From Flavobacterium psychrophilum (GTDB lineage Bacteria > Bacteroidota > Bacteroidia > Flavobacteriales > Flavobacteriaceae), in the NCBI GenBank assembly GCA_003243255.1, contig QFQM01000014.1, forward strand, positions 1 to 46,000: DNA of 46,000 bases. The letters are read 5' to 3'. Each line of letters begins with the position of its first letter. Position 1 is the stretch's first letter. Shown piece after piece: positions 31,266 to 41,991 of the stretch. The notes under the pieces are model-generated. The model was given only the letters and a program-made list of their open reading frames with translations, made no database searches and had not been told where the DNA came from. Made by a program: the position numbers and the translations under genes.

Positions 31266-31865
31266 CTAAAATCCTTCATTTAGATATTTTTCTATCTCAA
31301 TTTTACTGCTTAGATCAACAGTAACGGATAGATCCCAATCATTTAAAACAACATTGTATTCGTTTCCAATTGCATAAAGAATTACCATCAATTTCTTTTT
31401 AAACTCTTCACTTTTATGAAATCTAAAGCCGTTGATCCAAAATGCAGTAACTATATCTTCTTTATAGTCAAAAAATATATGTGCCCTATTAAGCCTGTAT
31501 GCATTAGTATTATCACTTTTTATTTTTTCGCTACCATAGCCATAATAAACAGTTTCTGATTTAGTGAAACCTATGGGAGTTAGAAAGTTATGAAGGTTAT
31601 CTATGGTGATTTTTCTTTCGGCGATTGATATAGGGCTATTTTCCCGTACATAAATATCGGTATAGCCTGTTCCATCTAAATGTTCTTTTGAAAATTCGTT
31701 TATCTTTTCATTTTCTTTTTCAAGATGGAAAATATTCTCCCGTGGAACTAATTCTACCTGGCAATACATATCTTCATGAAAATAGATTTCATTTTCATGC
31801 ACATTCAGTTCGTCAATGTTTTGAGACGAAGCTTTATTTTTCCTAAAAAGATTGAATAATGACAT
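31266..31865 (-). CDS. Cytoplasmic protein of unknown family
   Basis: Not recognised. 199 residues, hydrophilic, no signal peptide; N-terminus MSLFNLFRKNKASSQN, then mixed alpha/beta. Tyr- and Phe-rich strands (SETVYYGYGSEKIKS, RAHIFFDYKEDIVTAFWING) precede a C-terminal acidic segment with a WDLSVTVDLSSKIEIEKYLN pattern. It lies 12 bases after uvrB and 15 before DUF2625, so it is in the same transcript. The base composition is more AT-rich than uvrB, which suggests an acquired gene. Confidence 0.68.
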   Translation of the reverse strand: MSLFNLFRKNKASSQNIDELNVHENEIYFHEDMYCQVELVPRENIFHLEKENEKINEFSKEHLDGTGYTDIYVRENSPISIAERKITIDNLHNFLTPIGFTKSETVYYGYGSEKIKSDNTNAYRLNRAHIFFDYKEDIVTAFWINGFRFHKSEEFKKKLMVILYAIGNEYNVVLNDWDLSVTVDLSSKIEIEKYLNEGF

Positions 31866-31877
31866 ATGATGATTCTA

Positions 31878-33863
31878 TTAAACCTTCTCCTGTAATACTT
31901 TAATTTCATCCCTTAGTTTTGCAGCCTGCATAAAGTCCAGCTCTTTGGCGGCTTTTTCCATGGCTTTGCGCTTCTCACGGATAATTTTTTCAATATCGCC
32001 TTTAGCCATATAGGTAGTATCCGGTTCGGCAGCCATTTTAGGAGCATGCTCAATTTTATAGGCTTCGCTTCGGCCAAGGGTGCTGTTCTCGATCTTCTTG
32101 TTAAGTGCCATAGGCACTTTATTATGGGCTACGTTATAGTTATGCTGTTTCTCACGCTTGTAGTTGGTTTCGTCTATGGTGCGCTGCATACTGTCGGTAA
32201 TCTTATCAGCATACATAATAGCCTTACCGTTTACGTTACGTGCGGCACGCCCTACGGTCTGTGTCAGCGAACGGTTGCTTCTCAAAAAGCCCTCTTTATC
32301 GGCATCCAGTATCGCAACAAGCGAAACCTCGGGTAAGTCAAGACCTTCCCTTAAAAGGTTAACCCCAATAAGTACGTCGAACAAGCCTTTACGTAAATCC
32401 TGCATGATCTCCACACGCTCCAGCGTATCTACCTCGGAGTGGATGTAGCGGCATCGAATCGATACTTTGGTCAGGTATTTAGCAAGCTCTTCAGCCATAC
32501 GTTTGGTCAGGGTGGTAACAAGCGTACGCTCGTCAAGTTCTACACGCTGCTGTATCTCGTCAATAAGGTCGTCTATCTGGTTTAGGCTTGGACGTACCTC
32601 GATAATAGGATCCAATAGCCCTGTCGGCCTGATGATCTGCTCTACATATACACCACCTGATTTCTGTAGCTCATAGTCGGCAGGGGTGGCACTTACATAT
32701 ACCACCTGGTTTTGCATTGCCTCGAACTCCTCAAACTTCAGCGGACGGTTATCCATTGCGGCAGGTAGCCTGAACCCAAACTCAACAAGGTTCTCCTTAC
32801 GGGAACGGTCACCACCATACATGGCGTGTACCTGCGAAACCGTAACGTGGCTTTCGTCAATTACCATAAGGTAGTCATTAGGGAAATAATCCAGCAAACA
32901 GAACGGACGCGTACCCGGAAGCCTGCGGTCAAGGTAGCGTGAGTAGTTCTCAATACCCGAGCAGTATCCTAGTTCGCGTATCATCTCAAGGTCAAAGTTG
33001 GTACGCTCTTCAAGGCGTTTGGCCTCAAGGTGTTTGCCTATTTCTTTAAAATAATCTACCTGTTTCACAAGGTCCTGCTGTATGTCCCAAATGGCACTCT
33101 GTAGCACATCCGGACTCGTAACGAACATATTGGCAGGGTAAATGTTCAGCCTGTCGTAACGTTCTATAACTTTAGAAGTAGCTTTATCAAAAGCTTCTAT
33201 TTCTTCAATTTCATCACCAAAGAAATGGATTCGGAAAGGCTCATCACCATAACTTGGGAAAACCTCTACCGTATCGCCCTTTATCCTGAAGTTACCGGGA
33301 CCAAAATCGGCTTCGGTACGCGAATAAAGGCTTTGTACTAAACGGTGTAGTAGCTTGGTGCGCGAAATAGTTTCGCCACGCTCTATGGAAACCACGTTCT
33401 TCTGAAACTCTACCGGGTTACCAATACCATAAAGGCAGGAAACCGAAGCGACCACAATAATGTCCCGACGACCCGAAAGGAGGGAAGAGGTAGTACTCAG
33501 TCGCATCTTTTCCAGTTCTTCATTAATGGAAAGGTCTTTTTCTATGTAGGTTCCCGTTACGGGTATATAGGCTTCGGGCTGGTAGTAGTCGTAGTACGAT
33601 ACGAAATACTCCACCGCATTATTAGGGAAAAACTGTTTGAATTCGCTGTATAGCTGTGCTGCCAGCGTTTTGTTGTGCGCCAGTACGAGTGTTGGTTTCT
33701 GTACTTCCTGAATAACGTTGGCCATGGTAAATGTTTTACCCGATCCCGTAACCCCAAGCAGTGTCTGGAAACGTTCTCCTGCTTCAATTCCCGCACTAAG
33801 TTCTTTGATAGCCTGCGGCTGATCACCTGTGGGTTTATATTCCGATACTACATTGAATCTCAT
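31878..33863 (-). CDS. uvrB: Excinuclease ABC subunit B
   Basis: DNA damage-recognition helicase of nucleotide excision repair; takes damaged DNA from UvrA and recruits UvrC. 661 residues: Walker A GVTGSGKT near residue 40, the beta-hairpin YYDYYQPEAYIP, the DESH box VIDESHVT, helicase motif VI QTVGRAARN, and the C-terminal UVR motif (EKAAKELDFMQAAKLRDEIK) for UvrC binding. It is full-length. It heads a run of small genes ending at 28697. Confidence 0.98.
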   Translation of the reverse strand: MRFNVVSEYKPTGDQPQAIKELSAGIEAGERFQTLLGVTGSGKTFTMANVIQEVQKPTLVLAHNKTLAAQLYSEFKQFFPNNAVEYFVSYYDYYQPEAYIPVTGTYIEKDLSINEELEKMRLSTTSSLLSGRRDIIVVASVSCLYGIGNPVEFQKNVVSIERGETISRTKLLHRLVQSLYSRTEADFGPGNFRIKGDTVEVFPSYGDEPFRIHFFGDEIEEIEAFDKATSKVIERYDRLNIYPANMFVTSPDVLQSAIWDIQQDLVKQVDYFKEIGKHLEAKRLEERTNFDLEMIRELGYCSGIENYSRYLDRRLPGTRPFCLLDYFPNDYLMVIDESHVTVSQVHAMYGGDRSRKENLVEFGFRLPAAMDNRPLKFEEFEAMQNQVVYVSATPADYELQKSGGVYVEQIIRPTGLLDPIIEVRPSLNQIDDLIDEIQQRVELDERTLVTTLTKRMAEELAKYLTKVSIRCRYIHSEVDTLERVEIMQDLRKGLFDVLIGVNLLREGLDLPEVSLVAILDADKEGFLRSNRSLTQTVGRAARNVNGKAIMYADKITDSMQRTIDETNYKREKQHNYNVAHNKVPMALNKKIENSTLGRSEAYKIEHAPKMAAEPDTTYMAKGDIEKIIREKRKAMEKAAKELDFMQAAKLRDEIKVLQEKV

Positions 33864-33904
33864 TCTGTTTGGCTTTTTTACAAAGATAGCAATTATAGTG
33901 TTCA

Positions 33905-34011
33905 GAATTAGTCTCAGTCCCGGTCTCAGTTTACAGTTTTGTTACTGATTTAACGATTAGGTATTCTACAGAAAGGGTTGGTCTGGAAACTGTGACTGTG
34001 ACTGAAAACTT
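33905..34011 (-). repeat. ACTG/CAGT-type repeat after the thiamine pyrophosphokinase gene
   Basis: Left part AGTCTCAGTCCCGGTCTCAG and CAGTTTACAGTTTTG; right part AAACTGTGACTGTGACTG then AAAAC (to 34009) with 6-base CTGTGA units. The halves are partly complementary. It fills the uvrB/TPK spacer at the 3' end of the minus-strand TPK gene and probably acts as a terminator. Confidence 0.5.
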
Positions 34012-34674
34012 TTAGTCGAAGCACTCCATCATCAGCAGGTCGCCTTCTTTGTGTTCAATAGTAACGATGCCGTCTGTTAGAACCTTATTACTGCTGCCAG
34101 TACGATAACCTATAGTAAGTTCGTCATCGTTAAGTTCATATTTCAGGTTCTTGCTGTGGATACCAGATACTTTTCCTACCGGTATAAGTGATATAGGAGT
34201 TTTGGCAGGATACCACTTCTCGAACTTTTTCGGCAATTGGAATATTTTAGAATGGTCGTCCAGTATCACAATTTTCAGTTTATCACGAAAACGGACAATG
34301 TTAGTCAAATTTGTAATGGTATGGTCGGCACGGCGGCCTGTCGCCCATATTACATTTACAACAGGAAAACCACGGCCTACAAGGTAGTCAAAGGCTTTTT
34401 CGAGGTCGGTTTTATCCTGATCCGGAGTATGTACTATTTCCAGAGGGAATTGCTTTTCGCGATAAAATTCAGGGTCAAAACCACGATCAAAGTCGCCCAA
34501 TAATACATCCACCTTAATGCCGAGTTCCATAACACGCGGCATAGCGCTATCAAGTACAATAACAAGTGGCGACCATTCCAGTAATTGTCCCATAAGTTCG
34601 TTGCTGCATTCAGCTCCGTTGGCAATAATTAGAGCAGGTTCCTGGTCGTCGCGTACTATGTGGTGTGATGACAT
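34012..34674 (-). CDS. Thiamine pyrophosphokinase
   Basis: Transfers pyrophosphate from ATP to thiamine, giving thiamine diphosphate. 220 residues: N-terminal LIIANGAECSNELM, metal-binding LLGDFDRGFDPEF, and the substrate/Mg motif HTPDQDKTDLEKAFDYL, followed by ATGRRADHTITNLT. The C-terminal beta domain is present. It stands between the uvrB run and the DUF4249/TonB pair, with a terminator upstream. Confidence 0.93.
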   Translation of the reverse strand: MSSHHIVRDDQEPALIIANGAECSNELMGQLLEWSPLVIVLDSAMPRVMELGIKVDVLLGDFDRGFDPEFYREKQFPLEIVHTPDQDKTDLEKAFDYLVGRGFPVVNVIWATGRRADHTITNLTNIVRFRDKLKIVILDDHSKIFQLPKKFEKWYPAKTPISLIPVGKVSGIHSKNLKYELNDDELTIGYRTGSSNKVLTDGIVTIEHKEGDLLMMECFD

Positions 34675-34713
34675 ATATAAGTCGAATGTTTTAAAGTCGT
34701 AAAGTAAAAAGAA

Positions 34714-34736
34714 AAGTCCTCCAAACCGGAGGACTT
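34714..34736 (-). terminator. Terminator of the TonB receptor-DUF4249 operon
   Basis: AAGTCCTCC (34714-34722) and GGAGGACTT (34728-34736) form a perfect 9-bp stem with a 5-base loop, followed by TTCTTTTTAC on the minus strand. Confidence 0.88.
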
Positions 34737-34767
34737 CAAAGTTACGTACATATTTCGACTTTGTACT

Positions 34768-35592
34768 TTATTGTACCGTATAATCTGTTTTTACCGCCTG
34801 CGTAACACGGAAATACCCCAAAGCATAGTTGTTTACATCCGTCTGGTTTACAATATTACCGCGAACCGTAGAAGGAGGCACCTGAAAAGGCCCGCTGCCG
34901 GTACCGCCTTCGGCAATTTCTATGAGCTGTCTCATATAGTTGTAATATTGCTTAGAAGTTCCGTGAAGCATAATACCTACGGTTTGCCCAACCTTAAGGT
35001 CTTCATCACTAAAGAAATTAAACATCATGTTACCCTGATTAAAACGGTCTTCCATGGCGTCATATTCAGGGAAAGGCATAACCTCGGCATCAAAACGGCT
35101 AAGATACCAGTTGTCTTCTTCGCCATTATCCTGAAAATAGAAGCGTACCTCAATCTCATCGCCCAATATGCCGCCTTCGTTATCCTGAATGATGTTTTCA
35201 ATATCCGGACAGGCATAAAGCGTTTCCGTAGCTGTATATGTTGTACCATCATTAATGACAGTAAGGGTATAGGTCTCGCCAATAACGGGTTCAAAATTAG
35301 TGCAGTTGTACAATCCTGTTCCCGGATCTTCAATAAAGTCGAACTGTGTGCCTGTGCTGTTGGTAACAAAAACGGTGGCACCTGATACTACCGGAATATT
35401 AGGGTTATAATAGCCTGTAGTAGTGGTGAGTTTTATTGTCTGCTGGCTGCCGTCTGTGCCTTTAATCCAGTCCAGTGAAGCATTGACCACAAGGCGTGGC
35501 GGTGCTGTTTCAAGGTCAACATCAACTACCTCTTCACAAGCGGTAAAGAAGCTGAATGTTGCTATCGCAAATAGGAATTTTATATATCTCAT
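34768..35592 (-). CDS. DUF4249 outer-membrane lipoprotein
   Basis: 274 residues; signal MRYIKFLFAIATFSFFTAC with a lipobox-type Cys, then EEVVDVDLETAPPRLVVNAS typical of DUF4249 and a beta-rich domain. In Bacteroidota DUF4249 genes sit next to TonB-dependent receptors, as here: its receptor gene ends six bases upstream. By analogy to SusD it may be a surface partner that feeds substrate to the receptor, though the fold differs. Substrate unknown. Confidence 0.9.
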   Translation of the reverse strand: MRYIKFLFAIATFSFFTACEEVVDVDLETAPPRLVVNASLDWIKGTDGSQQTIKLTTTTGYYNPNIPVVSGATVFVTNSTGTQFDFIEDPGTGLYNCTNFEPVIGETYTLTVINDGTTYTATETLYACPDIENIIQDNEGGILGDEIEVRFYFQDNGEEDNWYLSRFDAEVMPFPEYDAMEDRFNQGNMMFNFFSDEDLKVGQTVGIMLHGTSKQYYNYMRQLIEIAEGGTGSGPFQVPPSTVRGNIVNQTDVNNYALGYFRVTQAVKTDYTVQ

Positions 35593-35598
35593 GATTCC

Positions 35599-37977
35599 TT
35601 AAAATTTAAAGTTATACGTAACACTCGGAATTATACCAAATATGGACAGCCTTACAGCCTCGTTGTTTCCTGTGTCCTCATTTTGCCTGAATGTCATAGA
35701 TGCGGCATTCATCCTGTTGTACAGGTTATAGATACTGAATACCCATTCACCCTGCCAAACCTGTTTTTTCTCAGGTTTTGGAGTATATGTTGCAGATACG
35801 TCAAGGTGATGGTAGGCAGGATTTCTGTCCATATTCCTTGCTCCAAAGCTCGGGATGATTATGTCGCCATATTCATATTGTCCATTAGGATAAGTAACAG
35901 CCTGTCCTGATTGTAAAGCGAATATCGCCCCAAATGACCATTTCGGATTCAGTTCGTAGTTTCCTGTAACCGAAAGGTTGTGGGTTTTGTCATATCCTGA
36001 GCGGTACCAGTCACCGTTATTAATTCCGGTTTCCTGTGGAGTCCTTCCTTCAGTCTGCTGTTCAGCGCGAGATAGCGTATAGGATACCCATCCGGTAAGT
36101 TTGCCTGTGTTTTTTCTTAGTAAAACTTCAAGCCCGTACGAACGTGCGCGCCCCGGTAGTACTACCTGCTCAACGGCATCATTGGCAATAAGGTTTGCAC
36201 CGTCTATATAATCAAGCTTGTTTTTTATTTTTTTGTAGAATACTTCTGTTTCAAGGGTATATGCATCATTTTTGAAATTCCTGAAATACCCCACAGCATA
36301 CTGATCAAGGGTTTGCGGTTTCAGGTAATCATCACTTGGTGCCCAAACGTCAAGGGGGGTAGGAGATGAGGTATTGGTAATAAGGTGCAGGTATTGCGCC
36401 ATCCTGTTATATGATGCCTTAACCGATTGGTCGTCGTTCAGTTTATAAGCTATACCAACACGAGGTTCAAAATTGTTGAAGTCGGCAATAACATCACCGC
36501 TTCCATAATGTTTAGTACCTGTAGGAGTAGCTTCTTCATAAATCTTAAGCTGGTCGTTAAAAGTAACCGCCTGATTATTGGCATACAAGTTCACATTTTG
36601 CGCACCCAGCCTGTAGAACATGCTGTATCGCACACCATAGCTTACCGTTATGGCTTCGCTAAGTTGTTGTTCGGCATCTATATAAAGTGCGGGCTCAAAA
36701 GCATATTTCTTTTCAAGCTGTTCAGGGTTGATGTCTGATGTGTCATCGCTGGGCTTGATAGTCCCCGGATTAAAATCGTAATAAATAGCGTTTAAGCCGT
36801 AGTTGAGTTTGAACTTATCCGACAGATAATGCTTCAGGTCATATTTAAAGTTGTAGTTCTTAATGCCGGAATCCCAGTCAAGGCCTATGAAATCAAGCTT
36901 TAAGCCGTAATAATAGTCGCTGTATATCATCGATGCATTAGCAAAAAGCTTTTCACTGAACAGGTGATTCCAACGAAGATTCAATACAGTATTACCATAA
37001 ATGTTATTAAAACTGTCGCTTATTTCTAACAGGTCACGGCCAAAATAACCCGAAAGGTACAGGTTGTCATTTTGTCCTAGCTTATAGCTTAATTTGGTGT
37101 TGAGGTCATAAAAATAGGCTGAGTTATCTTCATCGGCAGCCTTCATGAACAAGTGAGCATAAGATGCCCTTCCACCAACAAGGAAAGAAGCTTTCTCTTT
37201 CACGATAGGGCCTTCTGCAAGAAGTCGTGACGAGATAAGTCCGATACCTCCCGTCATGTGGAAGTCGTTGCTGTTACCTTCCTTCTGATAAATGTCAAGT
37301 ACCGAAGATAAACGGCCACCATATCGGGCAGGTATTCCTCCTTTGTATAATTTAAGGTCTTTTATCGCATCAGCATTAAAGACAGAGAAAAACCCAAAAA
37401 GGTGAGATGAGTTGAAGATGGTAGCCTCATCAAGAAGGATAAGGTTCTGGTCTGCAGCGCCACCGCGAACATTAAAGCCTGATGCACCTTCTCCGGCATT
37501 GGTAACCCCAGGAAGCGTGAGTATCGATTTTAGCACGTCTACTTCGCCCATTACCACTGGCATTTTTTTGATTTCCTGAACGGTAAGCTTGTTAACGCTC
37601 ATTTCCGGTTTTCGTATTTCGGCACGTTTTATGTTGTTGGTAATAACAACTTCTTCGAGTTCCTTGTTTTCTGATGCCAGCTTTACATTTTTACGGATGT
37701 TGCTGTTCAGTACAACGGTTTCTTCCCGTGTGCCAAAGCTCACATAACTTATCTGAACCGTGTATGTTCCTGCCGGAAGTGAGATAGAGTAAAAGCCGTA
37801 TTCGTTGGTAGTTGTGCCTTTTTGAAGCTCTTTTATATAAACACTGGCACCAATAAGGGTTTCGTTGCTACTGTCATCAGAAATAGTACCGCTAAGGGTG
37901 TACTTGTCCTGAGCCAGTACAGTGCTAAAGATTAGCAGGAGGAGTGCCGTGAGGTATCCTCTTTTTTGTAAGGTCAT
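35599..37977 (-). CDS. TonB-dependent outer membrane receptor
   Basis: 792 residues; signal peptide, then a carboxypeptidase-regulatory-like beta-sandwich (YTLSGTISDDSSNETLIGAS, about 25-110), a plug domain (VMGEVDVLKSILTLPGVTN, with GFNVRGGAADQNLILLDEA) and a C-terminal 22-strand barrel ending PSVTYNFKF with the terminal Phe. It imports an unknown ligand with energy from TonB. Paired with the DUF4249 lipoprotein. Its upstream spacer (37978-38264) shows no clear promoter. Confidence 0.95.
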   Translation of the reverse strand: MTLQKRGYLTALLLLIFSTVLAQDKYTLSGTISDDSSNETLIGASVYIKELQKGTTTNEYGFYSISLPAGTYTVQISYVSFGTREETVVLNSNIRKNVKLASENKELEEVVITNNIKRAEIRKPEMSVNKLTVQEIKKMPVVMGEVDVLKSILTLPGVTNAGEGASGFNVRGGAADQNLILLDEATIFNSSHLFGFFSVFNADAIKDLKLYKGGIPARYGGRLSSVLDIYQKEGNSNDFHMTGGIGLISSRLLAEGPIVKEKASFLVGGRASYAHLFMKAADEDNSAYFYDLNTKLSYKLGQNDNLYLSGYFGRDLLEISDSFNNIYGNTVLNLRWNHLFSEKLFANASMIYSDYYYGLKLDFIGLDWDSGIKNYNFKYDLKHYLSDKFKLNYGLNAIYYDFNPGTIKPSDDTSDINPEQLEKKYAFEPALYIDAEQQLSEAITVSYGVRYSMFYRLGAQNVNLYANNQAVTFNDQLKIYEEATPTGTKHYGSGDVIADFNNFEPRVGIAYKLNDDQSVKASYNRMAQYLHLITNTSSPTPLDVWAPSDDYLKPQTLDQYAVGYFRNFKNDAYTLETEVFYKKIKNKLDYIDGANLIANDAVEQVVLPGRARSYGLEVLLRKNTGKLTGWVSYTLSRAEQQTEGRTPQETGINNGDWYRSGYDKTHNLSVTGNYELNPKWSFGAIFALQSGQAVTYPNGQYEYGDIIIPSFGARNMDRNPAYHHLDVSATYTPKPEKKQVWQGEWVFSIYNLYNRMNAASMTFRQNEDTGNNEAVRLSIFGIIPSVTYNFKF

Positions 37978-38216
37978 GTTTTAGTGGTTTTGCAGAAGCT
38001 TATGCTTCAGGTGATTGATTGATGTTTTGAACTGTTTTTTGAAGATTGATTTAAGATTTTTCTTTTACATAACGCTATTTGACGAACGAAATTATACATT
38101 GTTACTGTGTTTTACATTTTTTTGATGAAAAACTAATGATTTCTTATGCTAAACCCTGTTTTTAGATAGGTTAGAGTGAGATTGACTATTATAATTGGTG
38201 GATATAGGGTATAAAA

Positions 38217-38240
38217 AAAGCTACCCTTTCGGATAGCTTT
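38217..38240 (-). terminator. Terminator of icd
   Basis: AAAGCTA (38217-38223) and TAGCTTT (38234-38240) with inner CC/GG pairs around TTTC and one mismatch; on the minus strand a T-run follows. The rest of the 37978-38264 spacer shows nothing recognisable. Confidence 0.85.
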
Positions 38241-38264
38241 TAATTATGATTTCAAAACGGGAGA

Positions 38265-40550
<2,286 letters not shown>

Positions 40551-40571
40551 TTATTTGAGTGTTTGTTTGAG

Positions 40572-40629
40572 TTGTTCACAACAAGGCACGTTTATACATT
40601 CCTTACTGTGAACAAGGCTCGCAAATATA
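40572..40629 (-). promoter_or_regulatory. icd promoter and leader inverted repeat
   Basis: TATATTTG (40629-40622, minus) is a perfect -7 box. The inferred start near 40616 gives a leader of ~125 bases, unusually long here. The leader begins with a 9-bp inverted repeat, TTGTTCACA (40572-40580) and TGTGAACAA (40607-40615), which could fold in the RNA or bind a regulator. Confidence 0.5.
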
Positions 40630-40722
40630 GGAAAATCTTATGTAACAGGATGTTGGTAAATCGGTAAAAAAACGATGTAGTTATTTTGGGATTCGCAATT
40701 TTTTAAGGATGATTCCTCAGCT

Positions 40723-40950
40723 TTACGGCTTTTCTTTCAATTGGTTTATCCTTTCGAGAAGAACGTTAGTGAATTCCTTGGTTATAACTTTATTTATCTG
40801 GCATTTTTTACAATCAGGGATAGAATAATACCTCACATGGGTAAGCTTAGCCTTTGCACTGATAACTTCTTCAACTTCATAAATATGTTTGATGTTTACA
40901 AAGTGAACGCCACCGCGAATGTCTGCTATTTTGATAAAGATTGGATCCAT
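40723..40950 (-). CDS. Small protein, unknown
   Basis: Not recognised. About 75 residues from ATG 40950 (MDPIFIKIADIRGGVHFVNI), giving strand-helix-strand character and a C-terminal helix (FTNVLLERINQLKEKP); a CKKC pair near residue 50 may bind metal or be redox-active. An ATG 39 bases upstream (40989) would add MNLMSSINHYLYP, but that region touches the repeat bounding the next patch and TACCTTTA, a near -7 box, lies just before 40950. No family assigned. Confidence 0.6.
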   Translation of the reverse strand: MDPIFIKIADIRGGVHFVNIKHIYEVEEVISAKAKLTHVRYYSIPDCKKCQINKVITKEFTNVLLERINQLKEKP

Positions 40951-40987
40951 GGGGTAAAGGTAATGATTTATAGACGACATTAGATTC

Positions 40988-41022
40988 ACACACCCCTAAC
41001 CCCTCTCAAGGGTAACTATATA
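40988..41022. repeat. Left copy of the ACACCCCTAACCCCTC repeat
   Basis: Bases 40988-41010 (ACACACCCCTAACCCCTCTC plus AAG) are an exact inverted copy of 42336-42358; the following AGGGTAACTATATA (41009-41022) is the inverse of 42255-42268. The left copy looks like the right one with its central hairpin removed. Confidence 0.75.
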
Positions 41023-41064
41023 CTAGTTTACACCGCCTGAAAAAGAAAGGTAAGTACACTTTAA

Positions 41065-41703
41065 TTACACCGGATTTTCATCTTCTTGTTTAGCTTCTTT
41101 CAAGCCTCTCTCTACTCTGGAAGGAAGGACAAACAAAAATTCAGCAAGAGCTAATGTAAAATCAATTGCTTTTTTAGCATCTTGTGGTGTTGGCATTTCG
41201 GCTTCGTCATCTGCGTGCCTTTCATCATTAGAGTCTAAACGTACTTCATGTGCCCATTTAGACATTTCTTTAGTTATTAAATGCGCTTTAACGGCTTCCT
41301 CGATTCTGTTGTATAATTTACCTTGCTTATAACCTTTTTCTTTTAACATCGCATCAACGGAACTTGCGCATAACATAACAGCCCCAGAAGGAGCATGAAT
41401 ACTATTTATTGCTTGGTCTAAGTATCGAGCTGCTTTTTCAGGGATATTATCATCAACTATGAGCTCCGAAGGATATATCTCTAGTATTTCATACCCATCA
41501 GAAACGGCTGCGGCTGTAACTACACCGCCGCACTTTGCGCATGAATAAAAATACCAAGACCTTGGATTAGACTGGTCGAAGGCTTTTGTTTTAATATTTG
41601 AAGCGTGCCTCAGATTTGGAGAATCCACCCTACAATGTGGGCAGCGGTTAATAAGTAATTGTGAGTTTAGTAAGGGCATAAAAGTAGTTTTAAGATGAAA
41701 CAA
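41065..41703 (-). CDS. DUF4145 protein with N-terminal zinc ribbon
   Basis: 212 residues. N-terminal two CxxC pairs, CPHCRVDSP and YSCAKCGG, form a zinc ribbon; the C-terminal ~110 residues are a DUF4145-type helical domain (ARYLDQAINSIHAPSGAVMLC to SKWAHEVRLDSNDERHADDE). DUF4145 is common in defence-related or mobile gene neighbourhoods and may act on nucleic acid; the family has no settled function. It lies inside the repeat-bounded patch, upstream of which sit two hairpins and a possible tiny gene. Confidence 0.82.
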   Translation of the reverse strand: MFHLKTTFMPLLNSQLLINRCPHCRVDSPNLRHASNIKTKAFDQSNPRSWYFYSCAKCGGVVTAAAVSDGYEILEIYPSELIVDDNIPEKAARYLDQAINSIHAPSGAVMLCASSVDAMLKEKGYKQGKLYNRIEEAVKAHLITKEMSKWAHEVRLDSNDERHADDEAEMPTPQDAKKAIDFTLALAEFLFVLPSRVERGLKEAKQEDENPV

Positions 41704-41727
41704 AAAGCCCCAAATTAATGAGGCTTT
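41704..41727 (-). terminator. Terminator-like hairpin after the tiny gene
   Basis: AAAGCC (41704-41709) and GGCTTT (41722-41727) with T-rich flank on the minus strand (TTTTTGTTTC). It lies three bases past the stop of the 25-codon frame and directly before the DUF4145 start. Confidence 0.6.
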
Positions 41728-41730
41728 AAA

Positions 41731-41808
41731 CTAAAAGAAAAATCCAAAAAGATTCTTGATTGTTAGCTCAAAATTCAAGGATTTAGTCTTAATTTTTAAC
41801 TTCATCAT
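41731..41808 (-). CDS. Possible 25-residue basic peptide
   Basis: ATGATG at 41808/41805 opens MKLKIKTKSLNFELTIKNLF then GFFF and TAG. It is basic in the first half and ends hydrophobic. A perfect -7 box TATATTTG (41869-41862) lies about 55 bases upstream, and a hairpin follows the stop, so the three parts together look like a complete unit. No relative known to me; could be a peptide, or the transcript may matter more than the frame. Confidence 0.4.
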   Translation of the reverse strand: MMKLKIKTKSLNFELTIKNLFGFFF

Positions 41809-41861
41809 TGTAAAATGATTTAATGGTTAAACAACTTGTTTCTCCAAAAATGAAGTCAATA

Positions 41862-41897
41862 CAAATATAAACAAAAAGCCTCTTATTACAGAGGCTT
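41862..41897 (-). promoter_or_regulatory. -7 box of the tiny gene, preceded by a terminator hairpin
   Basis: TATATTTG (41869-41862, minus) matches TAnnTTTG. Just upstream AAGCCTCT (41876-41883) and AGAGGCTT (41890-41897) form an 8-bp stem, T-rich on both sides, that isolates this unit from the 41992 side. Confidence 0.5.
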
Positions 41898-41930
41898 AAT
41901 TTTTTACATATAGGAAAGTTTTCACATACT

Positions 41931-41983
41931 TTCTTTTTCAAGTGTTTAACCAAACCACTTTTGAAAAAGAAGTGGTTGTAAAC
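41931..41983 (+). promoter_or_regulatory. Two mutually exclusive hairpins before the 74-residue gene
   Basis: TTCTTTTTCAA (41931-41941) pairs perfectly with TTGAAAAAGAA (41961-41971). AACCACTT (41953-41960) pairs with AAGTGGTT (41970-41977), extendable to GTTTA/TAAAC. Both use bases 41970-41971 and enclose each other's arms, so they compete. They end eight bases before the ATG at 41992. Confidence 0.5.
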
Positions 41984-41991
41984 GTACACCT

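Noticed and set aside
29779..31865. Toxin-antitoxin or polymorphic toxin locus
   Set aside because: No toxin domain, export signal such as a T9SS or Rhs region, or typical immunity family could be recognised with confidence.
41789..41989. 66-codon minus-strand frame upstream of DUF4145
   Set aside because: It spans a terminator hairpin and the -7 box of the tiny gene, and its sequence is low-complexity Phe/Lys/Cys typical of antisense AT-rich DNA.
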